A stretch of DNA of 64,000 nt from Chamaecrista fasciculata. Taxonomy: Eukaryota; Streptophyta; Magnoliopsida; Fabales; Fabaceae. Location: contig QANZ01006002.1 of NCBI GenBank assembly GCA_003254925.1, positions 224,263 to 288,262 on the forward strand, given 5' to 3'. How positions within the stretch are numbered: position 1 is the first letter of the stretch; every line of letters starts with the position of its first letter. A program made the translations under genes and the position numbers. This document shows positions 49,185 through 61,079 of the stretch, piece after piece. The notes under the pieces are model-generated. The model worked only from the letters and a program-made list of their open reading frames with translations. It was not told the DNA's origin and searched no databases.

Positions 49185-52100
49185 TCATGCTGAACTAACA
49201 CCGGCATGAAGCTCTAATTGCATCTGTTCTATCAGTATCTTTTCGATGGCATCCACGAAGCTTGGTATATTTTGCCGAATATGAGAATCTGATGAGTTAG
49301 CCAACTTCTAAAGAATCAAACACCCACGCCAAAGAAAAACACCAGAAATTCGAACCAAAACGAAAAGTGGTTAGTAAACTTCCAACCTTTTTTTACGGTT
49401 ATGATCAGAATAGCCCTAGAGAGCAAGATAGAGAGGATGCTGAGAAATAAAAATTTGTAATGCCAGCTCAAAAACAGTATCACAAAGCCATTTAATTTCG
49501 GAATTTCAAGTGATATAAAATTAAGACACCAGGAGAATGAGGAAAATGCGCCTATAAAACATCGAAATGCAATTACCAATGGAACAAAAAAAAGTTTCAT
49601 GACTTGAGGCTAATCTATGAATATAAAGATTTATGAGCAACACTGGCACAACAATTATGGCCATACACACAAAAATTTCTAAATTCTAGAACAAAAATGC
49701 AATAGTGAGTCCCACTCAGGTGCATGGATCTTATATTTTAGTATCTTATTCCTCGATCCCTAGGAATCTAAAATACTAATATACCAAATTGCTCCTACAA
49801 TATATCTATGGAAAAATTTTCTGCTTACTAAGGTATGTAACTATGTTTGGCAATTAAGAGGGGAAGAGAAGAGAAGAGGTTGGAGGGGAGGGGAAGGGAA
49901 GAGAGGAGAAGGGGAGGTTAACCCTTCATATCCCTTCTCCTTGTTTGGAAGTTAATACATCCTCCAAAATACCCCAATTTGGGATATTTGGAATTTGTGA
50001 AGGGAGGAGGAGAATGAGGGATTAAATGTTAATCCCTCATCATCTTCCCCTTCAATTGTTAACCTTCCAAACAAGGAGAAGAGGACCCAAACCCCTCCCC
50101 TTCCCTTCCCTTCTCTTTAATCCAAAATCCAAACATACCCTAAAAGAAATGAAAAAGACATTCTAGGAATGAACTGCTCTGAATTTTCTCCAATGTCAAA
50201 ACTCAAACTCCACAACAAGAATTCCCTTACACGCCCTAAAAGCAAGAAGAAAATACAATATAACTAACCTCAACTTTGCAGAGAAAACCTAAAGAAATTT
50301 CCTTCTGATTATCTGATCCCTTGAGAGATATCAGCTTCAATGGAGAACCAAATATTGGCCAACTGTGAGACAACTTTATGAATGCATCAATTCCTCCAGC
50401 CATATGAGCTACTATAGTTTCATCTCTATCCAAGTATTCAAGCGAATATCTGAAATAGAATATAAGCCATAAGTGAAGTAATGTGAAATCATAAGGCCGT
50501 TGTATACTAAAAATCAATTAGAAGTATTGTGAGCCAAATTTAAGGACATCAAACCAATAGGATTACATAAATATCGCACCTAGATTTATTGGCATCCTTT
50601 ACCACATGACACCTAAGTGTGCTTAGTATAATTCTATCTTGCACCTTTCTTATAAACCACTGCAATGAGGACTTACTGCACAGTAAATGCAAAAAAGTGA
50701 ATTAAGTTATCAACAAATTACTTTTCCTGTTGCTTCTTCCTTACGATTTTGGAGACAGTGCAAATAACCAAGAAGTTTCCTGATTCCCTTTAGAAAGAAC
50801 AGGGTTAGTCAAAGTGACAACAATTAACAAAATCCTAAACGCAGATTACTACAACCCTCCTTTACAGCTCATAAAAAACGAGGTTGGATAAAATGATCAA
50901 ATCTAACATTGAAAAGATCCAAAAAAAAAAGGAGAAAGCATTTCTATTGTTCATCCCTCCGATTTTTTTTCCCTTTTTTCAATTTTCTTTTTTTGAGTGA
51001 TTGTTTCATTGAAGGAATACGGGTCAGTTCGTTTCCGTTTTTTTTAAAATCTGTTTTGATTATAATCATGGTTTGATTATAATCAAATTTGATTATGTTT
51101 GTAGTGGTGTTTGGATGATTGTTGATTATTTGTGTGAAATTATTAAAATGGGTATGTAATGATTGTGGTAGGTGGATAAAAAGTAAGGAAATTGATAAAT
51201 TGTATAGGGGTATAAATGGAAGAAAAAGTTAGAAAAAGTAAGGTGTGATTTGATTTTAATAAAAGTGTGTTTGGATGTGATTGTTGTTTTGAAAAAAAAA
51301 AAAATATGTTACTGTTTGCCTTGAAAAGCGTGAAATCTTGATTATTTTTGTGAGTAGGTTAGGGGATGTTTTTCCGAATCGGTGCACCGTTTCATTTTTT
51401 GCCTACAAAACGGTGCACCAACAAGGATTAAAGTGTCAAAAACCATTCACATTCGGTGCACCAGCGAAGAAAATCGGTGCACCGATTTGCATCAGATGAG
51501 AGAGAAAGTTAAAAAAACATGCGGACCCGAAAAAACAATCCAATTTAGCTTATTTGTGATTAATCCCTCTCATCTCTCGTCACTCTCCCTCTCTCTCGAC
51601 TTGCTCCAGCCAGAAGTGAAACTGAAACTGAGATTATAATCCAGAGGGGTTCGACGGCGGGAGTGGGGGCGGTGGGCGGCGGAGATTGAAACTGAAATTA
51701 GTGTCGACCAACATCCTCAAACTGAAATTGGATTGTTTGGAAAGCGTAGAATGGATTCTGAGGCGATGAATGTAAGGAGATCTCTCGGTCTTGAATTTGC
51801 CAGGAGTCGATGGAATATCGCAATGTGAGAGATCGTCTTCAGCTGTGACATTTCCCAAATTCAACAGGAAAAACCCACATACAAAATTCGATGAAATTCG
51901 TAAAAACCCTACCTCCAAACCTAGATACAGCTTGTGTTAATTTCTGGAGAAGAATCAATCAAATGAGAGAGGGTTTTTGGGATTGAAAGAGAAGAGACTG
52001 TGAGTGAAAGAATCAGGTGTTAATTTTGGATTTGGAAAATAGGATTTTTGTTGTGTGAGTGTGTGAATGACTGATTCTAGTTTCAAAGTTGAAACTCCAA

Positions 52101-55100
52101 AACAGAAAAGGAGGCGGCTGCGTTTTATATTATTAACCAAGGTATGAGTAACATTGGAGGAAGGAAGGAAGGGAAGCTTAGCCGTGAAAAAAGACTGAAT
52201 GGATTTCTATATGTAAATAATAGGATGATGACGACGACGACGGAGGCCAAATAAGATGATGACGACGACGGAGATACAGATTTCTTTCGATACACAGAAC
52301 CCAACTTTCTTTCGATGCATCACGGCGAGGCCAAATATCAATTTCAGTTCTAAAATAGTTTGGGCAAAATTACATTTTAGCCCAAACACAAAAATGGATA
52401 TTTATAAACTGACCCAATTTTAAAGTAAATGACAATTTTGCCCTTTGTGATTGGGGATTGATTGTATTAGAGTATAGGTAATTATAGGTTTATGTATAGG
52501 GGTATAAGTGTAATTGAGTGTGTTTGATTATTAGAAAATCATGATTATAATTGAATCAGGAAAAAAACGTAAACGAACATGTTTATTTTGATTATAATCA
52601 AAACAGATTATAATCAAAACGGAAACGAACTGGGCCGTAGTTGCTTACATGAACTATAAAGTAGAGACTTGAAGTGTCAGGAACATATTTACTTTTAAGG
52701 GTAGTCAATTTCGTTTGATATCATTATTGATTTTCAAATATTTTATACTAGTGCTATTTCATACTAAGATTTTATTTAATTAGGAGATAGAAAACAATGG
52801 TTATCAGCTGATAGATAACTAAATACGATGTATAAGGTGAGTTGTATTTTAAAATATTATCTTACCGGGAACTACAATAATGATAGTCCAGAGTCCATAT
52901 AAATGTGTTAGAACAGCAAGGAATGGAGGGGAAGAAAGGCCAAGGAAAGAGAATGTGACAAACCTGAGAGACTTTGCAGTATCAACAATGTCATTCACAT
53001 AAATATCATTTGGAAAAACCTATATAACAATGCCAAGAACATCAAGAGATTACTAGGTAAATTAAAACAAAAAGTAACTAGATACCAATAATTTGAAGCA
53101 AACAAGACCAGTAGATGTAAGTATAACTGCGTCATGATCAAACTTCCAGCAAAATGGACATAGATATTAACAAGCAGTGACATCAAATTAAAAAACAATG
53201 ATATATATTTTGATACCTGAACATTCTTTAACGTCATAGTCCCCTCTAATACTTCAATTAGTAACTCGTGATGCACGTCAGCTATGTCGGTGTTTGGTAT
53301 GTAGGTCTGTAAAGAGAATCTAATGCAATTGTCATCTAATGAAAGCACTTTTAGACCTGACAGTGCATCCTCAATCTGCTCTACTTCATCAAACCTAAAC
53401 AAAGTATCAAAATGAGCAAGGGCAAGGCATAGCACATATAAGAATCCAAAGAATGAGCAGGGTGGATGGCATTACCATTTGACCATATGCTTAAGATCCT
53501 GCAGAGACTTTAGAGTTGATTTCATTTCATCAATTTGATTATCAAGTAATAATAGCTGCCAGGTGGAAAAAAAAAATTGGTTTTTTAGCCAAACAAAAAG
53601 GAAAGGATACAAGCTAATTAGCTACTAAGAATTACTAGAAGTCTAGAATAATTTCACTTATAAAGAATTAGAAAACAGATCACCCTGTATTTAATCTCCA
53701 TCTCTTATAAAATGCTGAAGAACTAAATATATAGAAAAGTAGTATCATTATTTGTCATCACTAGTCTAACCTCCAAATTATTGTCTTCATGCATAATGGT
53801 CAAAGTTGGCTGATTATCTTCTAGCATTTGGGAATTAACACCTTTGCTTGCCTTTGCTGTCTTCTGATCCTAGTAACATTTGAAATCAAAGTTAAGATAT
53901 GGTTCCTTCATGGAAAACCCACAAGCCTTACAAGCAGGATTTTAACCAAGATTGGAAAATTTCACAAATATATTGAAGCATTTCAATGCCCAAAACCACC
54001 CGTTCCTAAAATAATTCAGTCAGCTCAAGCATAACTTGACATTGTAAGATCATCTAAATCATTTTCTTTTAAAAAAGGAAGAGAAAATGATACAAGAAAA
54101 CTCTGATCAATACTAATTGAAAATAAAATTAGAACAGATATTATAACGATTGGTATTTTGGCCCATAAATCAAACCATCAATACCATCCAATGATATTTT
54201 GACGCATACACTGAGGTGCTTTGGTTTCATCTCAATGTATATGTAATTTTTTAGCAGCCAGGTTGCATTTGAGATTACATCTTTTGGTGGACCAAAACAG
54301 TTTAAAAAAAAATAACCAACTCCTTTTAAATAGACAAGAAGAGAACCAACCTTTAATGTGACATAATCTAGTGAAATTTTCAGTTCTTCAAGTTTCTCTT
54401 CCAACTGGTTACAATCTGGATAAATGAGAAAAGCAATTGAATGAGCAAGATGGAAGGCTCCATTCTCCAGAAAGACATGAATGACATAATAAAAAGCCTC
54501 ACCTTCCTTTTGCATTTTGGGGAGCAACTCAATCTCGTTCATTATATCTGAGCTCTCAATCACCACCTTGTTATGTTCCTCTTTCAAATGCTCTAAGTAA
54601 GCATCTGTTTGCAAATTGACCAATTAAAAATATCTCATCATTTATGTTGAGACTTTATGCCTCACCTTGTTATGTTCCTCTTTATTCCATGCTTAACCAT
54701 CAGTGTTGAAATAGAACGACGAAAAATAGCAAAACCCAGATGAGACAAGAAAACTAGCAAAATATCTAATACTAAGAATGATTAATCACTAGAAGAAGTG
54801 CACCACAGAAATATCTTTATCTTTGAGTTTCATACTTTCAAAACCAATGCATTTGCAATGGATTATCAAACTACAACACCTAACAAATACTAACCTAATG
54901 ATCAACCAAAAACATTACAGAAGCAAGAACGAGAAAGACAAAAACCAATTATGAAGCCTACTAAAAGTCATACACTAAACCTTCCACCTTATCCGACAGA
55001 CAATTCAGAAGAACAAAAAGAGAACTCACCCAAATCATCATCTTCTAAGATACCCACATCAGAGCACTCGGATACAATCTGCTGTATTCTACTCTGAGAA

Positions 55101-55434
55101 TACGAAAACAAAAAGTCATTCATTGACTGAGAAGAGACTAAGAAAACATTACTATTAATACAACAATACCTCCAATTCAAGGGCAGCATCATGAAGCAAT
55201 TTCTCTTCTTCCAAAGGATTTAGTTCATGAATGTCTTCACTGCTCCGTTTGTGAAGCTCTGTAAGCTCCTCGATTCGACTGAGAGTAAAAAACGAAGCTC
55301 GAGGGTGAGAGAAATCACAAGAATGGAAGAAACAAGATAACACATTTTTGCATTGGGTAGGAGAAAGACCTTCGAAGGGCCTGGGGTTCCAAGGATGTCA
55401 ATGATGATGAAATAGGTTGAGATTGTTCTGCCAT
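49185..55434 (-). CDS. CENP-O-like inner kinetochore protein
   Basis: Eleven minus-strand exons: 55434-55370, 55278-55170, 55093-55030, 54604-54503, 54415-54351, 53869-53771, 53555-53476, 53394-53217, 53019-52964, 50449-50269 and 49307-49185. Phases close at 1122 nt, 373 residues. The first 150 residues are helical and charged (RIEELTELHKRSSEDIHEL, LEHLKEEHNKVVIES) and likely form a coiled coil. The C-terminal half has FDEVEQIEDALSGLKVLSLD, DIADVHHELLIEVLEGTMTL and VFPNDIYVNDIVDTAKSL, which fit the paired RWD-type fold of CENP-O. CENP-O belongs to the constitutive centromere-associated network. The annotation rests on remembered similarity to plant Cenp-O proteins, so the family call is likely but unverified. 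The 2.5-kb intron after 52964 holds a TIR element, and the last intron holds a MITE. Confidence 0.8.
49832..50140. mobile_element. Tourist/PIF-like MITE in the last CENP-O intron
   Basis: About 309 bp. The ends are ggtatg with ctatgtttgg on the left and ccaaacataccc on the right. Both arms are rich in AGAGGGGAAG / CTTCCCCTC, and TAA flanks both sides (49829-49831 and 50141-50143). The terminal TGTTTGG word is common in plant PIF/Harbinger MITEs. Confidence 0.7.
51020..52637. mobile_element. Non-autonomous TIR element, copy B, in a CENP-O intron
   Basis: The inverted ends are cgggtcagttcgtttccg on the left and the complement of cggcccagttcgtttccg on the right, with ATTATAATC subterminal repeats and TA on both flanks. 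The subterminal sequences match those of copy A at 12155-13473, the left end of A pairing with the right end of B. The interiors differ. B has several CGGTGCACC words (51370-51490), an unrecognised 94-codon minus frame (51634-51918) and GAC-rich repeats near 52230. No transposase is visible. Confidence 0.75.
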
Positions 55435-55813
55435 TTTCTTAACTGAAATCTCTCGACTGAGGATCGAATGGCTTTGAATTGATAAAAGAGAATTTGAAAT
55501 TCAAGAGACGCTCGAGTGTACTGATGGAATCTGAGCGCGCTTGACCTCGCCAGTGAAAATTGGCGCTTTTCTCCTTCTTTTTAACCATTTTCATGTGTTT
55601 TTTAAAAAAAAAAAAAAAAATCATTAAAGACGAATGTAGACCATGACTAAATGACTAATTATTTGCGGTTTTCTGAATTTTTTTAATTGTTTAGCCAGAT
55701 TGATTATTTAAGTCCTTTCAAATATTATTTTTAAGATTAAATAGTTTTTTTGGCCTGTAAGATTAAATAGTTAATATTTGTAAAAAAAATTAAAAATATA
55801 TATTTCTAATATT
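55435..55813 (-). promoter_or_regulatory. Upstream region of the CENP-O-like gene
   Basis: Short GC-richer leader (to about 55565), then AT-rich sequence. A motif ttggcgctttt near 55559-55569 resembles an E2F-type site (TTGGCGC), which would suit a cell-cycle gene. That role is inference only. Confidence 0.4.
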
Positions 55814-55822
55814 TAAATAATA

Positions 55823-56263
55823 GGTCAATGTGCATTTTTGGTCCCATAACTTTTGTTAAAGTCTCAATTTGGTTCAATAACTTTTTTTGTTGCACTTTTG
55901 GTCCCATATATTTGCAAAAAGTTACAAATTTGGTCCCGTACCACTTTTGCTCTCATATCTTTTGGTCATGTTGCAGAATTGGTCTTATATCTTTGCTAAA
56001 AGTTTCATTGCCACTCCCATCTAATTCAAAGATATTAGACCAATTTTGCACCTGACCTAGAGATATGGAACCGATTCTACAACCTAACCAAAAGATATGG
56101 GATCAATTCTGCAATATGACCTAAAGATATGGGACCAAATGTGTAAATAGGACCAAATATGCAACTTGAGCAAAAGATATGGGACCAAAAGTGCAACAAA
56201 AAAAGTTATGGGTCCAAAATGAGACTTTAACAAAAGTTATAAGACCAAAAACGCACTTTGGCC
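55823..56263. mobile_element. Foldback GGTCCC-family element with near-perfect 9-bp TSD
   Basis: 441 bp that is almost entirely two inverted arms of about 200 bp, rich in TTTTGGTCCCATA-type units. The ends are ggtcaatgtgc and gcactttggcc. The flanks taaataata (55814-55822) and taaatacta (56264-56272) match at 8 of 9 positions, supporting a Mutator-type origin. Confidence 0.85.
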
Positions 56264-56718
56264 TAAATACTAAATCATAACTTTGTGATAAATTTAAATG
56301 TTCAAATGAAAGCTTTTTTTATAAACTATTAAGGTATGTATGGGACATGACACAACTATAAAGACACTAATATCTCAAATCTCAAATTTTTAAAATTATA
56401 TAATACTATATATATTTATTTATATATAAATAACTAAAAATTCATAAATTTTTAAAAAATTTAAAATTATAATATCTTTCATATGTTATTTGATTTCCAT
56501 TATTTATCATGTCAAAATTATAAAAAAAAAATTATTTTCTCAAACTTATGAATATGTATCATATGAGTATTATTTGTGTTTGACAAAATAATATTTCCTC
56601 AAAATAAAATATTCATACTTAAAAAAAAAAGAAATTTAACTAAATCAATCCATAAATAATTTGATTTGATTAAAAATATAACCAAATTATTTACACCATA
56701 CACAATCTAATCAAGAAC

Positions 56719-57520
56719 AACAACAACTAATGTAAGAAAAAAACAAACAACCAAAATATTTTTTCAGGTCGGCTATATGAATCAATTGACGCCAACGTGT
56801 TTTATCATTGCACATGTTAACTGTAAGGTTATTGATAGATAAATCTTTCCGAATAGTTTTATTTTTATAGTTTTATTTGGGCTTCCCCTCCTTTAAATTA
56901 TAAAATTTTCTACCATTTGGTCAACTCTTCGTGCTAGGGCTTTTAAAGGTACTCTTTGCACATGCACAAAACACCTAAGGCATGTTTCGACCAATTTCTC
57001 TACGATAGGTGTCACACCAACCTTTTCTCTGATGACCTCATTCCTGATCTTATCTTTAATAGTATGACCACATCCAACAAAGCATTCTCATCTTAGTCAC
57101 GTTGAATTTATGCTAATATTGCCCCTTTTATTACTCAACATTTAGTACCATACAATAGAGTGGGTCTTATTGCCCTGCGATAAATTTTGTCTTTTAGTTT
57201 AAGAGACACTTTTTTATCACAAAAACCCCTAAAACCTCTCTCCATTTCATCCACCCCATCCGAATTTTATGATTAACATCTTCTTCTATTTCTCCCCTAC
57301 TTTATAATATCATTCCCATATACTTAAAATTTGTGACTTTTTATAACCGATAATTTCCAAATTTTATAATATGTATAAGATCCCCTTCTCTTCCGGTCAA
57401 CTTACACACCATCAACTATTTTTACTTATACTCATTCGGAAAATTGCAATACCTAGCTTCCGTCCGTTTTAATTTACAACAATCTTCAATGTATTTTCTT
57501 TAATCAAATAAAAAAATCTG
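56719..57520 (-). mobile_element. 5'-truncated RTE-clade LINE, 3' part
   Basis: Read on the minus strand, decayed frames give pieces typical of the C-terminal end of plant RTE reverse transcriptase: GWMKW-like, a KGKFYR-like word, RPTLLYG-like, GHVQRR-like and a final HIADL. The end at 56719 carries a CAACAACAAC (TTG tail) run. It is broken by many changes and is an old fragment without activity. Confidence 0.85.
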
Positions 57521-60199
57521 TTCACATTTAATTGTTCTAATTAGTAATTATAATATCCCCGGGGCCTGGTCTAGATTGTCAACGCTCGTTCAAATGGAAG
57601 CCTCGCACGCGTTCAGACTGTACCGTTTCATACGTCTAAAAAATGTCACCCACATGCTTTTCTTTCATTTACTTTTGGACCCTTCTCATGATTTGGCTTA
57701 CCAAACAAATCATCTCACCTCTTTATTATTTTCTAACCCCTTACTTAAGACATTTTATCTAATCAAAGATTATCATATTTCATGTCTATATAGTTCATTG
57801 AAAATTTGGGCAACTCCTATATCTCTTGTTAATAGTCACAGTGCAAAATTTCTCCATCTCTAAGTCCATCTACAGTTAAAAAATGAATCACAAGGTCCAA
57901 GAGGATTTGGTTGCTACCGACAGAATATGGAGCTATATGACAGTAGACAATTTTGGAATGATAGAAAATTTTGACCTAATGACTAACTATATAATCAAGT
58001 TATGCCTAACTATTTTACTTTATTAAATATAAAGAAAATCCATAATATGGGTCATGGGATAACGTAATCAAATCACTACATGACGGTCACACATTATTAT
58101 TATCTTTTAAGGAGCTTGAGTTTGTGAAATTTGATAATATCAAAGATCAATCAGTTTTTTAATATAAAGTTGAGCATACAAATGAGATTTGAATTTAATT
58201 TTTAAAAAGGCACTACTCGATAGAATAAGATGATATCCCCTATTACGACTCTTCAAAATACAATAATAAATTAAACAAAAAAAAAGTTGCGACAAAGTCC
58301 TAAATATTGAAAAAAAATATTTGTACAGATTGCACTAGTTGTTCATATTTATATTATTTGTATAGAAAAATAATAGTATATGGAGAAAAATAGAAAATAA
58401 CTTAATAAACATCACAATTGTCTTATTTGTAACTTTTTAGAATTATTTTACATAAACATGAAATTTTTAAGAAATTTAATTGTCTTTAAATGATTTTAAG
58501 ATTTGTGTTTGCCAGAGGATCTGAAATTCCGAAATAAATATTAAAATATAATAACAAGAATAATTATAAGGAAGAAAAAAATGTAAAAATTATTAGTTTA
58601 TATGTGTTACTAATATCTATGTTATTGAGAAGTTTTATTTAAAAAAAGAAAATTAAAGAAAAACAAAAGAATTGAGAATTCTCGTAAAATAAGAATTTTA
58701 AAAATAAAATGTATACAAAACATATATATATATATGTGTGTGTTTGTCATATGGTGCCATAAGATTAATTGAAGATTTTTTTTTTGTTCTCAAAATAAGA
58801 TTAATTGAAGATGACAATCCTATCTAGTCACATTCATGCACTCAAATCTCGCATAAGTATGTGTATAAAATTGAGAGAGAAAGCACTCATATTTATAATA
58901 GAATGAAAGTAATCGGAAGTTAATTGCTCTTAATACAAGACTTGCAACGCTCTTGCGTTGTGGGCGCAATTTCTCATTGCTGCCCCTTCTTTGGATGGTG
59001 AGTGTAACATTCAATTAGGGTTATTTTAATGTCGTTTTTTTTTTGTTAATTTTCAAGCAGATTATCTTGTGACTCGATCGAATTCACTTATGGATTTATT
59101 TAGAATTTCAAAAGCTAACATTTGAAATTGGATCCTTTAGATTTGGGTTCTCTATAGTTCTTTGAATTTGAAGAATTTTAAACGTCAGATTTTACAGTCA
59201 CCCTTAAGATTACGTCACGTGATGAATTCATTTTATAAAACTTTAATGAAACGCTGCGTTTTGTTCTTATTTAGTGGGACAGGCCAATTATAGACAACTA
59301 CAAGTAGAGAACCCGCATCACTAACATTTATCTTAAAATAAATATAATTATTTATTCTTTTGATATATATTTACAAATCTTGATATATGATTTAATGAAA
59401 ACAAATTTTATAAGCCATAACTTTATATAATATTTTGTAACTATTTTATAGTTTTTTCTAAATATATGTATATATTTTCGAATTATTTATAATTATTTTA
59501 TCTGATTCTTAAATTTCATTATTGTAATGACTTTGTGATTTGGCATTAAAATTGTATAAATAAGTTTAAAAGGCTTTATGGATTTGATGTGACACAAAAG
59601 TGTTGAGAAATGAATCTTTCTTTTATTATGTTCAACGACATCACCTTTACAGTTTAGTTGACTTTACATAATGATTTCATATTAATTATCAAAAACTTAT
59701 TTGGTTCACTCACTTCACTAGAAATTTATTTTAATAAATGTGATATCGTAATTAACAAGCAACAGAAGGTTAAAAAAAAAAACATATTGAGAGAGAAAAC
59801 TCAAAGAAAAAGAGAAAATAAATGCAGCACACGAAAGGGTGTTCTTGTTATTTGAGCTGTGTGTTAGAAAAGAGAGAAAAAGCCAAAATTTTTTCCGGTG
59901 TGTTGTGCTGACTTCTGCAAGAGCGAGAGATGATGAATGATAGCACTAGCTAGCGAGCATCGATACATGGTATAATAAAGAAGAAAGCGGAGAGAGAAAG
60001 AGCATTGAAACGGCAAAGAAAGAAAAGAAGGTGTTTCCGAAATTGCGTGAAGGCAGAAAGTGAAGGCAAAGGTTGTATTCTCAATTCACATACATACACA
60101 CACATGGAAAGTTTGAACTTGCCATTATTATTAAACTCAGCCCTCTCATATCCTTTTCGCCCTCCTCGTCTTCCTCCCTCTTTTATAAGAATCTTCATC
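57521..60199. other. AT-rich intergenic region
   Basis: No gene supported. A 95-codon plus frame at 57576-57863 has no recognisable domain. There is a TA/TG dinucleotide tract near 58722-58745. The last few hundred bases, rich in GA words, are probably the promoter of the RING gene. Confidence 0.5.
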
Positions 60200-60264
60200 T
60201 AACACAATACCTGCCGCCGCTCATTTCTCTTCGCTTCTTCTTCTTCTTCTGTCTCGCGACTCAG

Positions 60265-61062
60265 GTACCGATCTTTTATCCCATTTATTTCATTTATTCG
60301 CGAATAGATCATGTTGAAATTGTGTTTCTGGGGTTCATTTGTTAAGCTCGTCGTGTTGATGTAACGGATGGTTTGTGGGGTTCCGTTTAAATCTCTGTTG
60401 AACGATTCTCTCTAGCCCTTTATCTGCCTCTATTTGGTTGTCTAACACCTTGCCCACGATTTCTGAGTTGTTGTTTCTTTTGAATAATGTTAGGGGTACA
60501 ATTCTCGTAAGAGATGAAAATGAAATTCTGCTCGGGTAGTGTATATTTGAAGTTTTTTTTTTTTACTTTTTTTACTCGGGTTGTAAAATTTCTATCCCAA
60601 CATTCATCCTTTTTCTTTCCCCCAAAAATCTGTTGTTTGTTACTCGTTAACTTTCTTTCGTTGATTTTTTTTTTCTATGGTCTTGGAAAACATCTTTTCA
60701 AGCTCCCAATAAATCAGAGGCAGCTTTGCCTTTTTTGAGAAAAGAGGAAAGCAGAACTAATAAAAGCTTGAAAAGCTTGAAGAAGGTCTTTGTTTTTTTC
60801 TTCATCATACGAACTGATTAAGCATTGGTTTCCAGTTAAAAAGGTACAGTTGAACTTGAGAAAACATTAAGGTTTCATGATCAACAGAAGCATGGCATAG
60901 TGTAGATAAAAAAATGCATGTAAGGGTAAACAAAAATTATAAGTATCTTTTTTAATCAGGTGAATTAAGGAAATGGAGGGTCAGAAAATTGCTCAAGTTT
61001 TTACTTGGTTCATGATAATACTCATTTATGACTGATTTAAGCTGCTAAAATTTGCAATACAG
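60265..61062 (+). promoter_or_regulatory. Probable 5' leader intron of the RING gene
   Basis: A CT-rich leader (about 60200-60264) ends in actcag|gtaccg. The acceptor caatacag precedes 61063, 17 bases before the start ATG. Leader introns of this size are common in plant genes and often raise expression. Confidence 0.65.
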
Positions 61063-61079
61063 AAAGCCAGTATTTTAAT

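Noticed and set aside
57576-57863. A 95-codon plus frame
   Set aside because: No domain, no splice context and AT-rich surroundings.
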